Assembly (NCBI RefSeq): GCF_019511375.1
Contig: NZ_JAEUAO010000001.1
Location: 310,001 to 374,000, forward strand
Source: Rhizobium herbae
Lineage (GTDB): Bacteria; Pseudomonadota; Alphaproteobacteria; Rhizobiales; Rhizobiaceae
Length of the DNA stretch: 64,000 nt
Direction: 5' to 3'
Of the stretch, positions 25,946 to 33,897 are shown piece after piece. Position numbers and translations under genes: made by a program. Positions within the stretch are counted from its first letter, which is position 1; each line of letters starts with the position of its first letter. The notes beneath the pieces are model-generated. The model was not told the origin of the DNA, ran no database searches, and worked only from the letters and a program-made list of their open reading frames with translations.

Positions 25946-26257
25946 ATGCTTCGTGTCTTTCTCGTCCTTGCTCAGATGCTGATCGCCTCATTAGCCAACG
26001 CTAAGGAAGGGCTCTGGATTGAAATGGCGGCAGTCCTGGCTACCTATCGAGACGTTTGCGATCGGCCTGTGTCCGATGACGCGATTTTGATGGCGGTAGG
26101 AGGTACCATGATCGAGTACGCTCTTCCCCGTGCGGAGGTCATGAACCGCGCAACGAAGCGCGGCCGCCATATTCGTGACCACGTCCTCCAGAACGGAATT
26201 CAACACACTTTCTGTACCGCGTTCGAATTTTATCTGAAGAACGGCTATCCACAGTAA
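25946..26257 (+). CDS. second small exported protein with RDxCD motif, unknown
   Basis: A 103-residue protein with a signal peptide of about 19-20 residues (MLRVFLVLAQMLIASLANA). The mature part contains YRDVCDRP (C38) and HTFCTAFEFYL (C90). The RDxCD motif and second cysteine near the C-terminus parallel the preceding protein, so the two may be distant paralogues or partners. The ATG at 25946 lies 11 bases after the previous stop; an in-frame earlier start would overlap that gene and lose the signal peptide start. Confidence 0.66.
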   Translation: MLRVFLVLAQMLIASLANAKEGLWIEMAAVLATYRDVCDRPVSDDAILMAVGGTMIEYALPRAEVMNRATKRGRHIRDHVLQNGIQHTFCTAFEFYLKNGYPQ

Positions 26258-26674
26258 GGCCGCTGTGGTGGCACGGCACGGCCATATAAGGCCACCAGCG
26301 CGTTTTTTGGCTCGCTAGGCGCTAGTGCCGCCCGAGACATCGATCACGCTTGTCGGTCAAATGTCGCGCTGAGCACAGATAGCCAGACCCAGCCACACAA
26401 GCCCCTTTCAACGGCGTAGAAAAGAGTACGACGGTGCTGATGATCAAGGCCGATTGCCCCAATCTGCATGTTTTGACGAAGAACCCGGCTCCACTACGAA
26501 AGCCGGGTCCAATGGTCGGGTTATACCTGTCAGAAGAACAATCGCTTCCTCATCAATGGCTAGTCAGTGGGTTGTCTGCTCAGGTTGTAGTGTGCATTTT
26601 TCGCTGTTATGTCGTTGAATGGGCTGTGTTAAATTGGGGTTTATGCAAATAGGGGCTCTCTATTATAGGGCAGG
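26258..26674. other. intergenic stretch with repeat copy B
   Basis: About 417 bases between the exported pair and the minus-strand Rep-like gene. It contains repeat copy B. A 72-codon frame at 26434-26652 has no ribosome site or recognisable features and is not called. Nothing else is evident. Confidence 0.6.
26280..26371 (+). repeat. diverged direct repeat, copy B
   Basis: Partner of copy A at 24661-24752, in the same orientation and of equal length. It begins GGCCATATAAGGCC and ends with GCTTGTCGGTCAAATGTCGC. The two copies enclose the winged-helix gene, the conserved small gene and the two exported-protein genes. Confidence 0.6.
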
Positions 26675-27694
26675 CTAGCTTCCCGGCTTCTTGCGAACGA
26701 CCTGCTTCAGATGATGGCGGCTGAAACGGCGGCGCGCTCTTCCAACCTTGCGCCCTGATTGCTGCAGTCGCTTTTCCTCACGGTGTTGCAGTTCTTTCAG
26801 ATAGCCGCGAACCTGGGCAGGGCTGTTCTGGGTGACCTCGGTCGCCCATTCCTCGCCGCCAAGCCGATCGACATCACGGGCCGCGCGAACGTGCAGGAAC
26901 AGCATTCCGGCTCGCATGGCCCAGTAATCCTGAGCCGTCATTCCAGCCGGCACGAACCGGCCGGCGGCTTTTTGGCAGCCAAGCCTCTGCAATTGCGCTT
27001 TCCCTAAGAACAAGCGACCCAGCTTGGAATGATCGATCTCGGCTTGGATAAGGTTGCGCCGGACGAAATCGGCCAAGTCGGCACCGTGTAAATCGTGAAC
27101 CTGCTTCCCTCTAAGCCGCAGTTGGTCCTTGATCGCGTCTCCTTTTAGGGTCCACTCGGCTCGAACAGCGTAGCCATTAAAGGCGCCACCGGCACACTTC
27201 CGCTCACGACCATACACTTTGAGGCGGGTTCTCGCCGACCTGTCTTCAAAGTAGAACGTCGGCAATGGCAGGCAGCCACGGGGGCCAGTAATCTGCGCCG
27301 GGTCAACGACCACCCGCAGGTGACCTCGCCTGTGATAGCGCTTGTCAAGCTGCCCGACGACACGGGGCAGCATCTCGGCTGTTGTTTTGGCTGAGCTGCA
27401 AGGGAAATCAACTGCCACTTCGACCTCTGTGGCAGCGTGGCGTCCCAGTAATGCGGCATACGGCAGAAGGGCGGCGAGACCGCCGCCCCCTGTCGTACAC
27501 GTGGCCCTAATCTCTGACCAGTAGCTGCCATTGGGCGGGCTGGCCCGCACGCCAAATTTGAAGAACGCAGCGTTCAACTCTGACATTGGCAGGGCTGCCC
27601 GAAGTTGAACCGGCGGTACCGTCGATCCAAGCCTCACCTGATCAAACTCGATGCATGCCGTGCCTAGGCCGGGGAAGGTAAGATAAACCGGCAT
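26675..27694 (-). CDS. possible replication initiator of the island
   Basis: A 339-residue basic protein. It contains TFYFEDRSARTRLKVYGRERK (about 146-166) followed by AVRAEWTLKGDAIKDQLRLRG, an arrangement like phage/plasmid replication proteins of the gene II/X type (an LK-Y-K/E motif then an R-E-x-L strand). The C-terminus is very basic (RRRFSRHHLKQVVRKK). The gene starts just after the HTH gene stop, has AAGG upstream, and is in the integrase-distal operon, where small elements usually carry a rep gene. The identification is weak; no catalytic Tyr/His motif could be fixed. Confidence 0.4.
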   Translation of the reverse strand: MPVYLTFPGLGTACIEFDQVRLGSTVPPVQLRAALPMSELNAAFFKFGVRASPPNGSYWSEIRATCTTGGGGLAALLPYAALLGRHAATEVEVAVDFPCSSAKTTAEMLPRVVGQLDKRYHRRGHLRVVVDPAQITGPRGCLPLPTFYFEDRSARTRLKVYGRERKCAGGAFNGYAVRAEWTLKGDAIKDQLRLRGKQVHDLHGADLADFVRRNLIQAEIDHSKLGRLFLGKAQLQRLGCQKAAGRFVPAGMTAQDYWAMRAGMLFLHVRAARDVDRLGGEEWATEVTQNSPAQVRGYLKELQHREEKRLQQSGRKVGRARRRFSRHHLKQVVRKKPGS

Positions 27695-27698
27695 GGCC

Positions 27699-28040
27699 TT
27701 ACTTCGTCTCCGACGTGCTGGTGCGGCTCTGTCTTGCTGCCCATTTTTGGATAGTTCTCAGGTCGTATCGCACCGAACCGTTTTCGTACTTACGAAAGGC
27801 GGGGCCGCGTTTCTGAACCCTCCAATTCTGCAACGTCTTCACCGACAAGTTCAGATAGTCGGCGGCCTGTTGGGTATTAAGATGGATTCCGCTCGGGGCG
27901 AATTTCCCTGGTCCCGTGAAGAGCAAATATTTCGGCCACCGCTTCCCCTTTGGTTTCCGCTCGGTCTCGGCCCCCGTGAGCCGAACGCGTGTCTTCTTCG
28001 GGCGCTTTTCCGTTTGATCGTGGTGTCGGGTTAGGGCCAT
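27699..28040 (-). CDS. helix-turn-helix protein, excisionase/AlpA-like
   Basis: A 113-residue protein with a basic N-terminus and a MerR-type helix-turn-helix at about 53-105: HLNTQQAADYLNLSVKTLQNWR, then KYENGSVRYDLRTIQKWAA. This is the HTH_17 excisionase-like fold found beside integrases, where it controls excision or element genes. The ATG has a strong AAGGAG site. The integrase gene lies about 130 bases upstream on the same strand, and the Rep-like gene follows within five bases, so HTH and Rep-like genes are co-transcribed. Confidence 0.85.
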   Translation of the reverse strand: MALTRHHDQTEKRPKKTRVRLTGAETERKPKGKRWPKYLLFTGPGKFAPSGIHLNTQQAADYLNLSVKTLQNWRVQKRGPAFRKYENGSVRYDLRTIQKWAARQSRTSTSETK

Positions 28041-28166
28041 GGCAAACTCCTTTTCGTGCTGGCGTCTGCATAGCTATACGTTTCCCGATTCCGTCCTTTC
28101 TTCCCGGCCCACCTAAATTCTCTTCCCGGCCTACATCAATTTGAATAAGCGAGCTTCATCAAAGAG

Positions 28167-29375
28167 TTAGTTCTCATTCAACCGCACGCGACGCTTCTTT
28201 CGCCGGCTAACGGATTCAGGCGCGGGATTCATCGCCGCACTCACGGCGACGCCAATGGCATTAGATGCGGCGCGAAGGGGGTCTATCTGCAAATGAGCGT
28301 ACCGGGCCGTTGTCTGCGCCTGCGTATGCCCCAGCAGTTTGCCGATGATCGGCAGGCTTTCCCCCATACTGGCAGCAACCGATGCAAAGCTGTGCCGAAG
28401 GTCATGGATGCGCAGATCATCCAGGCCAGCCTTCTTCCGAAGTCGCCCCCAGGGACCTTTCACATTGACAAGGTGCTGACCGCTTCGCCCCCCGACAATG
28501 GCGTACGGGTTATCCAATGCCCGAGGCAGTCTACGGAGGACGTCGAGGGCGGCATCATTGAGCACGATGTCCTTCTTACCTGTCTTGGAGTCCGGCAGGC
28601 GAAGCAGCCGGTGCTCCAGGTCAACATACTCCCATCGAAGCGTGGTTATTTCAGACAGGCGAGCACCTGTGAGGATCAGAAGCCGGATCGCCGCGATCAT
28701 ATGGGGGCTTTCAGCATTTGACGCCTCCGCCTCAGTAAGCACTTCACCCAGGCGCTTCAGCTCGCCATCCGTGAGGTACCGTTCCCGCTTGTTTTCCCGG
28801 AACTTAGCCACGTGGCGGCACGGGTTGGTGTTGTCATCCCGCAGGCCCCACTGCTCGGCAAGGTTAAACATCTTTGACAGCACGGCCAACGCGCGGTTAG
28901 CAAGATATGGCCTGTCTCGGAGGTCGTGGTGAAACCGACTTACATCAGGGCGCTTTACGTCGGCAATCCGATGGCGGCCCAGTGTGGGAATAATCAGCTT
29001 CCGAACTAGGTGTTCGTAGTCCTTCGCCGTTTTTTCCTTGACGCGACTCCCGACGTAATCCTCCAAGAACCGCTCGCAGAGCTCCGTGACGTTGACGGCG
29101 TGCTTCCTATGGTCACGTTCGCTGGCCGGGTCTTTACCTGCGGCTTTCTGGCCGAGAAGACGCAGTGCCTCTGCGCGGGCACTGTCGGCCGTACACGGTG
29201 ATCCATGACGGCCAATGGTAATCCATCGCTGGCGGCCGCCGATCCGTGTCTTGAGCCCATAGTATTTCGCGCCGGACGCGCGGCAACGAACACCGAAGCC
29301 TTTTACCTCCGAGTCCCACACCGTTTCCCCAGGCATTAGCTGATCCACGACCCGCTTTGTGATTTTCTGAAGCAC
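28167..29375 (-). CDS. tyrosine recombinase, island integrase
   Basis: Site-specific recombinase of 402 residues that would catalyse integration into tRNA-Lys. An N-terminal DUF4102-type arm-binding domain (about 1-90; DSEVKGFGVRC, YYGLKTRIGG) is followed by a core-binding domain (95-185) and the catalytic domain. Catalytic residues visible: R239 (GARLSEI), H324 and R327 (HDLRHSF), H350 (LLGHT) and the nucleophile Y359 (ARYAHL). The GTG at 29375 is chosen because GGAG stands at the right distance; a TTG 42 bases earlier is possible. The gene lies next to the right attachment site and reads inward. Confidence 0.95.
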   Translation of the reverse strand: MLQKITKRVVDQLMPGETVWDSEVKGFGVRCRASGAKYYGLKTRIGGRQRWITIGRHGSPCTADSARAEALRLLGQKAAGKDPASERDHRKHAVNVTELCERFLEDYVGSRVKEKTAKDYEHLVRKLIIPTLGRHRIADVKRPDVSRFHHDLRDRPYLANRALAVLSKMFNLAEQWGLRDDNTNPCRHVAKFRENKRERYLTDGELKRLGEVLTEAEASNAESPHMIAAIRLLILTGARLSEITTLRWEYVDLEHRLLRLPDSKTGKKDIVLNDAALDVLRRLPRALDNPYAIVGGRSGQHLVNVKGPWGRLRKKAGLDDLRIHDLRHSFASVAASMGESLPIIGKLLGHTQAQTTARYAHLQIDPLRAASNAIGVAVSAAMNPAPESVSRRKKRRVRLNEN

Positions 29376-29391
29376 GTTCCATCTCCAAGAT

Positions 29392-29425
29392 GGTTGCCAA
29401 TTAGGGTTGGCAACCAAGTGGCTAC
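29392..29425. promoter_or_regulatory. inverted repeat and candidate integrase arm site, right end
   Basis: GGTTGCCAA (29392-29400) and TTGGCAACC (29407-29415) form a perfect 9-bp inverted repeat separated by six bases. The second arm begins a direct pair TGGCAAC / TGGCTAC spaced 11 bp (29408-29425), matching the left-end site. It sits just upstream of the integrase GTG, so binding could also control integrase expression. Confidence 0.55.
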
Positions 29426-29532
29426 CAATCTACAGGGAATATGGGGTGACGCAAAGGAACATAAAGTGCTAGAAATGCGATATATCTAGGCGCTTGCGGG
29501 ATCAGAAAGGAATAAGCGGGATACACGGGAAT

Positions 29533-29581
29533 CTGACTTTTAATCAGTAGGTCCAGGGTTCGAATCCCTGCGCGCTCACCA
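29533..29581 (+). repeat. right attachment site: 49-bp copy of tRNA-Lys 3' part
   Basis: This is an exact copy of 18788-18836. It begins in the anticodon stem and ends at CCA and is not a functional tRNA, since the 5' half is missing. It marks the right junction; chromosomal sequence resumes at 29582. Confidence 0.95.
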
Positions 29582-29725
29582 GAATCTAAAACAAACCTTT
29601 ACGTCATGGGCAAACCCCAAATCGGGCCGAGGTAACGCAGGGGTAATGCGGTCACTGCCTAGGTGACTTTTAGTCGCTCCTCGCTATTTCCGATTCGCGA
29701 TAATCTGGGGCACTGCGGGAGCACC

Positions 29726-30673
29726 TCAGGAAACGGTCACCGCAGGTGCGCGCGCTATGCGGATTTCGAGTTCTTCCAGCCGTCGGGCAAAGCCGAGATT
29801 GCTCGGCTGGAGGGCCACGGCCTCGACGAGCATGTTGCGCGCGGTCGCGAGCGTGCCGTCGCGGATGTGACGGTTGGCCCGATGGTAGAAATAGCTGACC
29901 CGTTCGATAGGCGAAAAGCCGTGGCCGAACTGCGCGAAGAGCCTGTCTGCCCAGGTGGGATGGCGGGCAATCGCCGTAATTGCAATCTGGTAAAGCCGCA
30001 TGGGTGCATCTACCCGGACCTCGCGGGCGAGCCCGCGCAGGCTCATGAGGTTGTCCGCACGGCAAGCGGCAAGGAGCGACAGGCAGCGCTCCGTTCCCGC
30101 GAAGGCCCGGACAGTGCCGTGCCCGGTCATCGGAACCGGCACGAGGCGTGTCTCAGCCTGTTGCGCCGCTATTTCCTCCGCATGCCGGCGATCGACGGCA
30201 TGGAACGGATCGTAGAAGAGATAGGCGCGGCCGGCCGCATGATCGTGAGCGATCCCCATATTGGCATGGAGGCTCGGCGCGAAGTGGCGCTTGAAACGGC
30301 CGTCGAAGGGCACTGCATTTGGGTCGATGGAAATCTGCGGGCAGAACGCTATGGCGACGCTTGCGTCGAAGCGCCGGCGATAGCGAAGCGCCGCATAGCC
30401 TCCCTGCGAATGTCCATAGAGAATGCGCTCCGGTGCCGCTCGGAGGATCGGCGCGACCGCAGCGACCGCTTCGACGATACTCGCTGCCGGAAACCAGTTG
30501 GGACGCCGGCTCATGAAACCGAGCGCGGCGATGTCCGCCTTTTCGCAGAACCGCTGACCCCAGAAACGACTGCCGTTCGCCAGCATTTCCATCTCGTTAA
30601 AGGTCACTAGAAGATAAGGTGATGATCCGGGGCGGTGGATCACTTCGACGTTCTCGTCAGAATAGACGATCAC
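29726..30673 (-). CDS. alpha/beta-hydrolase-like protein with C-terminal helical repeat region
   Basis: A 315-residue protein. The N-terminal two-thirds look like an alpha/beta hydrolase: strand LLVTFNEM, AALGFMSRRPNWFP, and the nucleophile elbow LYGHSQGG (Ser at 89). A later PMTGHGTVR supplies the possible catalytic His. The C-terminal third (about 235-305) is helical with NMLVEAVALQPSNLGFARRLEELE, resembling a TPR-like motif. There is no signal peptide. It resembles rhizobial proteins sometimes placed near surface polysaccharide genes, but I cannot name a substrate. It is the first chromosomal gene after the island. Confidence 0.72.
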   Translation of the reverse strand: MIVYSDENVEVIHRPGSSPYLLVTFNEMEMLANGSRFWGQRFCEKADIAALGFMSRRPNWFPAASIVEAVAAVAPILRAAPERILYGHSQGGYAALRYRRRFDASVAIAFCPQISIDPNAVPFDGRFKRHFAPSLHANMGIAHDHAAGRAYLFYDPFHAVDRRHAEEIAAQQAETRLVPVPMTGHGTVRAFAGTERCLSLLAACRADNLMSLRGLAREVRVDAPMRLYQIAITAIARHPTWADRLFAQFGHGFSPIERVSYFYHRANRHIRDGTLATARNMLVEAVALQPSNLGFARRLEELEIRIARAPAVTVS

Positions 30674-31424
30674 TTAGCAACTCCGACAACAGGACGACGG
30701 ATGATAAAATGGTTCATATTTTGAAGTAGATTGCGACGAACTGTATTTCCGATAATAATACTATAAGTCATGCACGGAAATCCAGTCGAGAGCTACTTTT
30801 TATCTCTCGACAGACGCAGGATCAAGCACCTAGCTTTTAGATCAGTCCGCCGCCAGCGGTCTTCTCAAGGTCTCGCCGTCTTCAATACCTTCTACCGCGC
30901 CGGCTCGCCATGCTTGGCGTCCTCACTTTCATACTCTGTTCGGCCTTAGCGTGCGATTTCGAGCAGTTCTTGTTATGACCCAACATGTTAGAAAACGACT
31001 AAATATTTGATTTCGTTGATTAAGGTGACCTTCGCGGTAAGCGCCAAATCCCCGAATATCCCCGCCCCCGAAACCGCCTTTACACTACCTCCCGTCCCGC
31101 CTTCGGATACGCTGCCAGCCGTGGCAGTCAGGCGGGGCCGGCGCCGGGGTCGGGGAAAGGACGGAAGTCCTTGGGAGCGGGGTTCGCAAGAAGGTTCCCC
31201 TCCGCAGGCCGATGCTGCTGCTGCGGGCGTGCAATCGCACAGAGGGCCGACAAGGCCGTAGCGGAACGAGTTTGCGGGCACAAACCGCCGAACGGGGCGC
31301 TGAGAGGTGTCACCTATTTTATTTTCACGAGGCAGCTTTCAGCGCCCCGTCCGAACTGCTCCTTGACAACCACGGCGGTTTTCCCGCGCGTGGACGAAGG
31401 TGCATGTCCGCATGCGGCTGGCTG
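30674..31424. other. 751-base intergenic region, 3' half rich in inverted repeats
   Basis: No gene is supported; the short possible frames are Pro/Arg/Gly-rich and read through the inverted repeats. The first 300 bases are AT-rich and would hold the promoter of the minus-strand hydrolase. The second half is GC-rich and folds strongly (see the feature at 31096-31353). Confidence 0.6.
31096..31353. other. dense nested inverted repeats, possible structured RNA or repeat element
   Basis: Hairpins in order: CCCGCCT (31096-31102) with AGGCGGG (31130-31136), enclosing CTGCCA/TGGCAG; AAGGAC/GTCCTT (31057+100 offset, at 31157-31172) with a GGAA loop; a GCGGGG/CCCCTCCGC stem at 31177-31205; and arms at 31289-31303 and 31339-31353 that pair over 15 positions with one mismatch. 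This may be a structured RNA, a rhizobial palindromic repeat, or a terminator cluster. Strand is unknown. Confidence 0.4.
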
Positions 31425-31823
31425 TCAAACCGCGCCGGGCGGCCGGTGGTCGTTGATCTCGATCCAGTATCCGTCGGGATCCTGAACGTAGATTTGGGCG
31501 AAGCCGTTGCGGTGCCGGCCGATGCGACCGGGATTGCCCGGCCAGTCGGTAAAGGGAATGCCGAGCGCGCCAATATGGGCGACGAAGGCGTCGAAATCGG
31601 CCGTGGAGATCGCGACATGGGTCTCCTTCGTCACGTGCGTGGCGCCGAAATCGCCGGCGATGAGATGGATCGCATCACCACCGCCGATTTCCAGCCAGGC
31701 CACATTGGCGCTGCCTTCGCGCGGGATCGGCTCGAAGCCCATGACATCCCGGTAGAACGCGACGCTGCGCTCGAGATCGCTGACCAGCAGTGCAACATGG
31801 TCGAGGCTGTAACGATGGCGCAT
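31425..31823 (-). CDS. glyoxalase/VOC-family metalloprotein
   Basis: A 132-residue vicinal-oxygen-chelate protein with two beta-alpha-beta-beta-beta units. It opens with SLDHVALLVSDLERSVAFYRDVMGF (metal-binding His in LDHVAL) and ends with IYVQDPDGYWIEINDH (metal-binding Glu). HVAISTADFDAFVAHI begins the second unit. Substrates range from methylglyoxal adducts to antibiotics and aromatic diols, so the reaction is not determined. The start at MRHRYS (31823) is preferred because upstream codons add a non-homologous Pro/Ala-rich stretch. Confidence 0.85.
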   Translation of the reverse strand: MRHRYSLDHVALLVSDLERSVAFYRDVMGFEPIPREGSANVAWLEIGGGDAIHLIAGDFGATHVTKETHVAISTADFDAFVAHIGALGIPFTDWPGNPGRIGRHRNGFAQIYVQDPDGYWIEINDHRPPGAV

Positions 31824-31994
31824 GACAAAACCTCCGGTAACACCGCATAGCATGCCGGGCCTTGGCGCGGAAGGCCACCCCCTCGCCGCGCGGACGCATG
31901 CCGCGTGGGCCGGACTGAGGCCGTCAGCGCCGGCGCAGGGCAAAACCGCCGAGCGCGGCATGGGCGATGTCACCTTCTATGCGACGCCCCACCC

Positions 31995-33008
31995 TCACCG
32001 TCCGGCGAACGGGTCGGCCAATGCCGCTTCCGGGCGGCTGATCGGGTATTTGGTGGCGGAAATGCTCGCCGCCAGCTTCTGCGGCCCTTCGCGCTTCAGC
32101 AGCGTGCGGAATCGCGGATGCATGCCGCCATCGACATAGGCGCTCATCGACGTCGTCGCGGGAAGGGCCTCGGTCATCGCCGCGTCGACCTTGCGCTCCT
32201 CCGCCTCGATCTTCGCCATCGCCTGCGGCTCGAGCTGGTTGACGACCGCCGGGCAGGCGGCGAGCGGATCGGCGGGTTCGCCGCCCTCGAATTCCTTGTT
32301 GAAGACGTAGCGGCTTTCGCAGACGGACACCTTCGGCTGCCGGTGCGTCACCTCGAAGGCGTCGTAGCCCTCTTTCAGCGTCCGCCAGAAGGGCATGTTC
32401 TGATCGTCGCGGTGTTCGATCATGTTCTTCGCAGTCATGCGGAAGGGAAAGGCCTGGACCTGGAAATTCTCCTGTCCGCTCGAAAGCGCCTTCTGCACGA
32501 TCGCATAGATCTCACCGACGCCCTGGTCGGTCATGGCGTAGCAGCCGGCCGAAGAGCAGGCTCCATGCACCATCAGCGCCTCGCCGGTGTGGCCGAGCGC
32601 CGCTTCGAGCCGGTTCGGATAGCCGAGGTTGAAGGAGACGTAATATTGCGAGTTCGGATTAAGCTGGCCCGCCGAGACATGATAGAAGCCTTCCGGTGCC
32701 TGCCGGTCGCCGATCCTTGTCTTGGGGCCGAGCTTTCCCGACCAGCGGCACATCGGATAGGTCTTGAACAGCGCATATGTGCCGGACTTGTCGACCTTCC
32801 AGACCTCGAGCTCGCTTTCCTGCTTGAAGATGCGGATCAGCACCGGGCTTTCCGGCTTCATGCCCTTCTTCGACATCTCGGCGATCATCTTGCCGGAGAG
32901 CTTCGGCGGCGCCTCGGAGAGGTCGTCCAGCCCCATGCAGCCGGACAGCGCCACGCCGAGGAGAAGGGCGGCGGCCGTCCGGGTGAGAACGCGGCGGGCG
33001 GTGCGCAT
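31995..33008 (-). CDS. L,D-transpeptidase-family (YafK-like) lipoprotein
   Basis: A 337-residue exported protein. MRTARRVLTRTAAALLLGVA then LSGC gives a lipoprotein signal with the modified Cys at 24. The YafK-type L,D-transpeptidase domain (about 55-200) begins PVLIRIFKQESELEVWK and contains the catalytic pair in MVHGACSSAGCYAM (H148, C156). E. coli YafK (DpaA) detaches Braun lipoprotein from peptidoglycan, so a wall-remodelling role is likely. A start 33 bases earlier (33041) is possible but gives an unusually long signal. It lies next to a second transpeptidase gene on the same strand. Confidence 0.88.
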   Translation of the reverse strand: MRTARRVLTRTAAALLLGVALSGCMGLDDLSEAPPKLSGKMIAEMSKKGMKPESPVLIRIFKQESELEVWKVDKSGTYALFKTYPMCRWSGKLGPKTRIGDRQAPEGFYHVSAGQLNPNSQYYVSFNLGYPNRLEAALGHTGEALMVHGACSSAGCYAMTDQGVGEIYAIVQKALSSGQENFQVQAFPFRMTAKNMIEHRDDQNMPFWRTLKEGYDAFEVTHRQPKVSVCESRYVFNKEFEGGEPADPLAACPAVVNQLEPQAMAKIEAEERKVDAAMTEALPATTSMSAYVDGGMHPRFRTLLKREGPQKLAASISATKYPISRPEAALADPFAGR

Positions 33009-33192
33009 CACGGCGCCGGAAAGGGAAATCGAAGGAAGCATGAAAGCGTCTATTGCCGGAAAACGTGCCAAAGTTGTGTCGAAAGATTTGAAATCGGGGT
33101 GCCGATCGCCCCGACTACGGACAGAATCCGATGGAGCGGTTAGCGTTCCGTTAATCAGAAGCACGACTTGTTGCGGCGGAGCCGCCGGCACC

Positions 33193-33897
33193 TCATTGCC
33201 AGACGACGATTCGTGCCTTGGCCGGCACCCGCTCGTAGAGATCGATCACGTCCTGGTTCAGAAGCCGCACGCAGCCCGACGACACCGCCTTGCCGATCGA
33301 CTGCCACTCCGGATTGCCATGCAGCCGGTAGAGCGTGTCCTCGCCATTCTGGAAAATGTAGAGCGCCCGCGCGCCGAGCGGATTGTCGAGCCCAGGCGGC
33401 ATGCCGCCGTTCTCGATCGAATATTTCGCAAGGCTCGGCTGGCGGGCGACCATCTCGTTGGGTGGCTTCCAGTGCGGCCAGGCCTGGCGCCAGTGGATCA
33501 CGCCGTCGCCCTGCCAGGCGAAGCCTTCGCGGCCGATGCCGACGCCGTAGCGCATCGCCGTGCCGCCCGGCTCGACGACATAGAGGAGCCGCGACGGCGT
33601 GTCGACGACTACGGTGCCGGGCGCCTCGCTCGTCGGGTCGTAGACGCGCTGCCGGTAGAATTGCGGGTCGATCTGTTGATAGGGCACCGCCGGGATCAGA
33701 TAGCCACCATCCTCCACCGGCCCGTACATCACCTGCAGTTCAGCCTCCGAGGGTGGCCCGACCGGCCTCTGGACGATGCCAGGCGTCGGTACCGGGCGTC
33801 GGCGCAAGGGACCGGTGGTGCAGCCGGCAAGCGTGCCAGCCGATGCCGCAAGCGCCGCGAGAAATCCCCGGCGGGAGAAACGATTGTCGATTGTCAT
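33193..33897 (-). CDS. L,D-transpeptidase (YkuD), Tat-type lipoprotein
   Basis: A 234-residue YkuD-fold transpeptidase that would form 3-3 cross-links or attach proteins to peptidoglycan. The N-terminus has a twin-arginine motif SRRGFLAALAA and a lipobox TLAGC (Cys at 26), suggesting Tat export and lipidation. The catalytic domain (about 95-230) has VVVDTPSRLLYVVEPGG and the active site YRLHG (H193) and SSGCVR (C209, R211). It starts 184 bases upstream of the YafK-like gene on the same strand. The family is certain; the exact cross-linking role is inferred. Confidence 0.92.
   Translation of the reverse strand: MTIDNRFSRRGFLAALAASAGTLAGCTTGPLRRRPVPTPGIVQRPVGPPSEAELQVMYGPVEDGGYLIPAVPYQQIDPQFYRQRVYDPTSEAPGTVVVDTPSRLLYVVEPGGTAMRYGVGIGREGFAWQGDGVIHWRQAWPHWKPPNEMVARQPSLAKYSIENGGMPPGLDNPLGARALYIFQNGEDTLYRLHGNPEWQSIGKAVSSGCVRLLNQDVIDLYERVPAKARIVVWQ

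Larger units (their letters stand above)
18837..29581. mobile_element. integrated genomic island at tRNA-Lys, about 10.7 kb
   Basis: The element is bounded by the exact 49-bp repeats at 18788-18836 and 29533-29581 and encodes an integrase (28167-29375), an excisionase-like HTH protein and a possible replication initiator near the right end. The cargo is visibly AT-richer than the flanks and contains no housekeeping genes. No capsid, portal, relaxase or type IV secretion genes are present, so it is probably a satellite or non-conjugative integrative element. Unusually, the integrase lies at the end away from the intact tRNA gene. Confidence 0.92.

Noticed and set aside
26434-26652. A 72-codon frame upstream of the Rep-like gene
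   Set aside because: No ribosome site, mixed composition and no recognisable features.
29533-29581. A second tRNA-Lys gene
   Set aside because: Only the 3' 49 bases are present; the acceptor 5' strand and D arm are missing, so it is an attachment-site copy.
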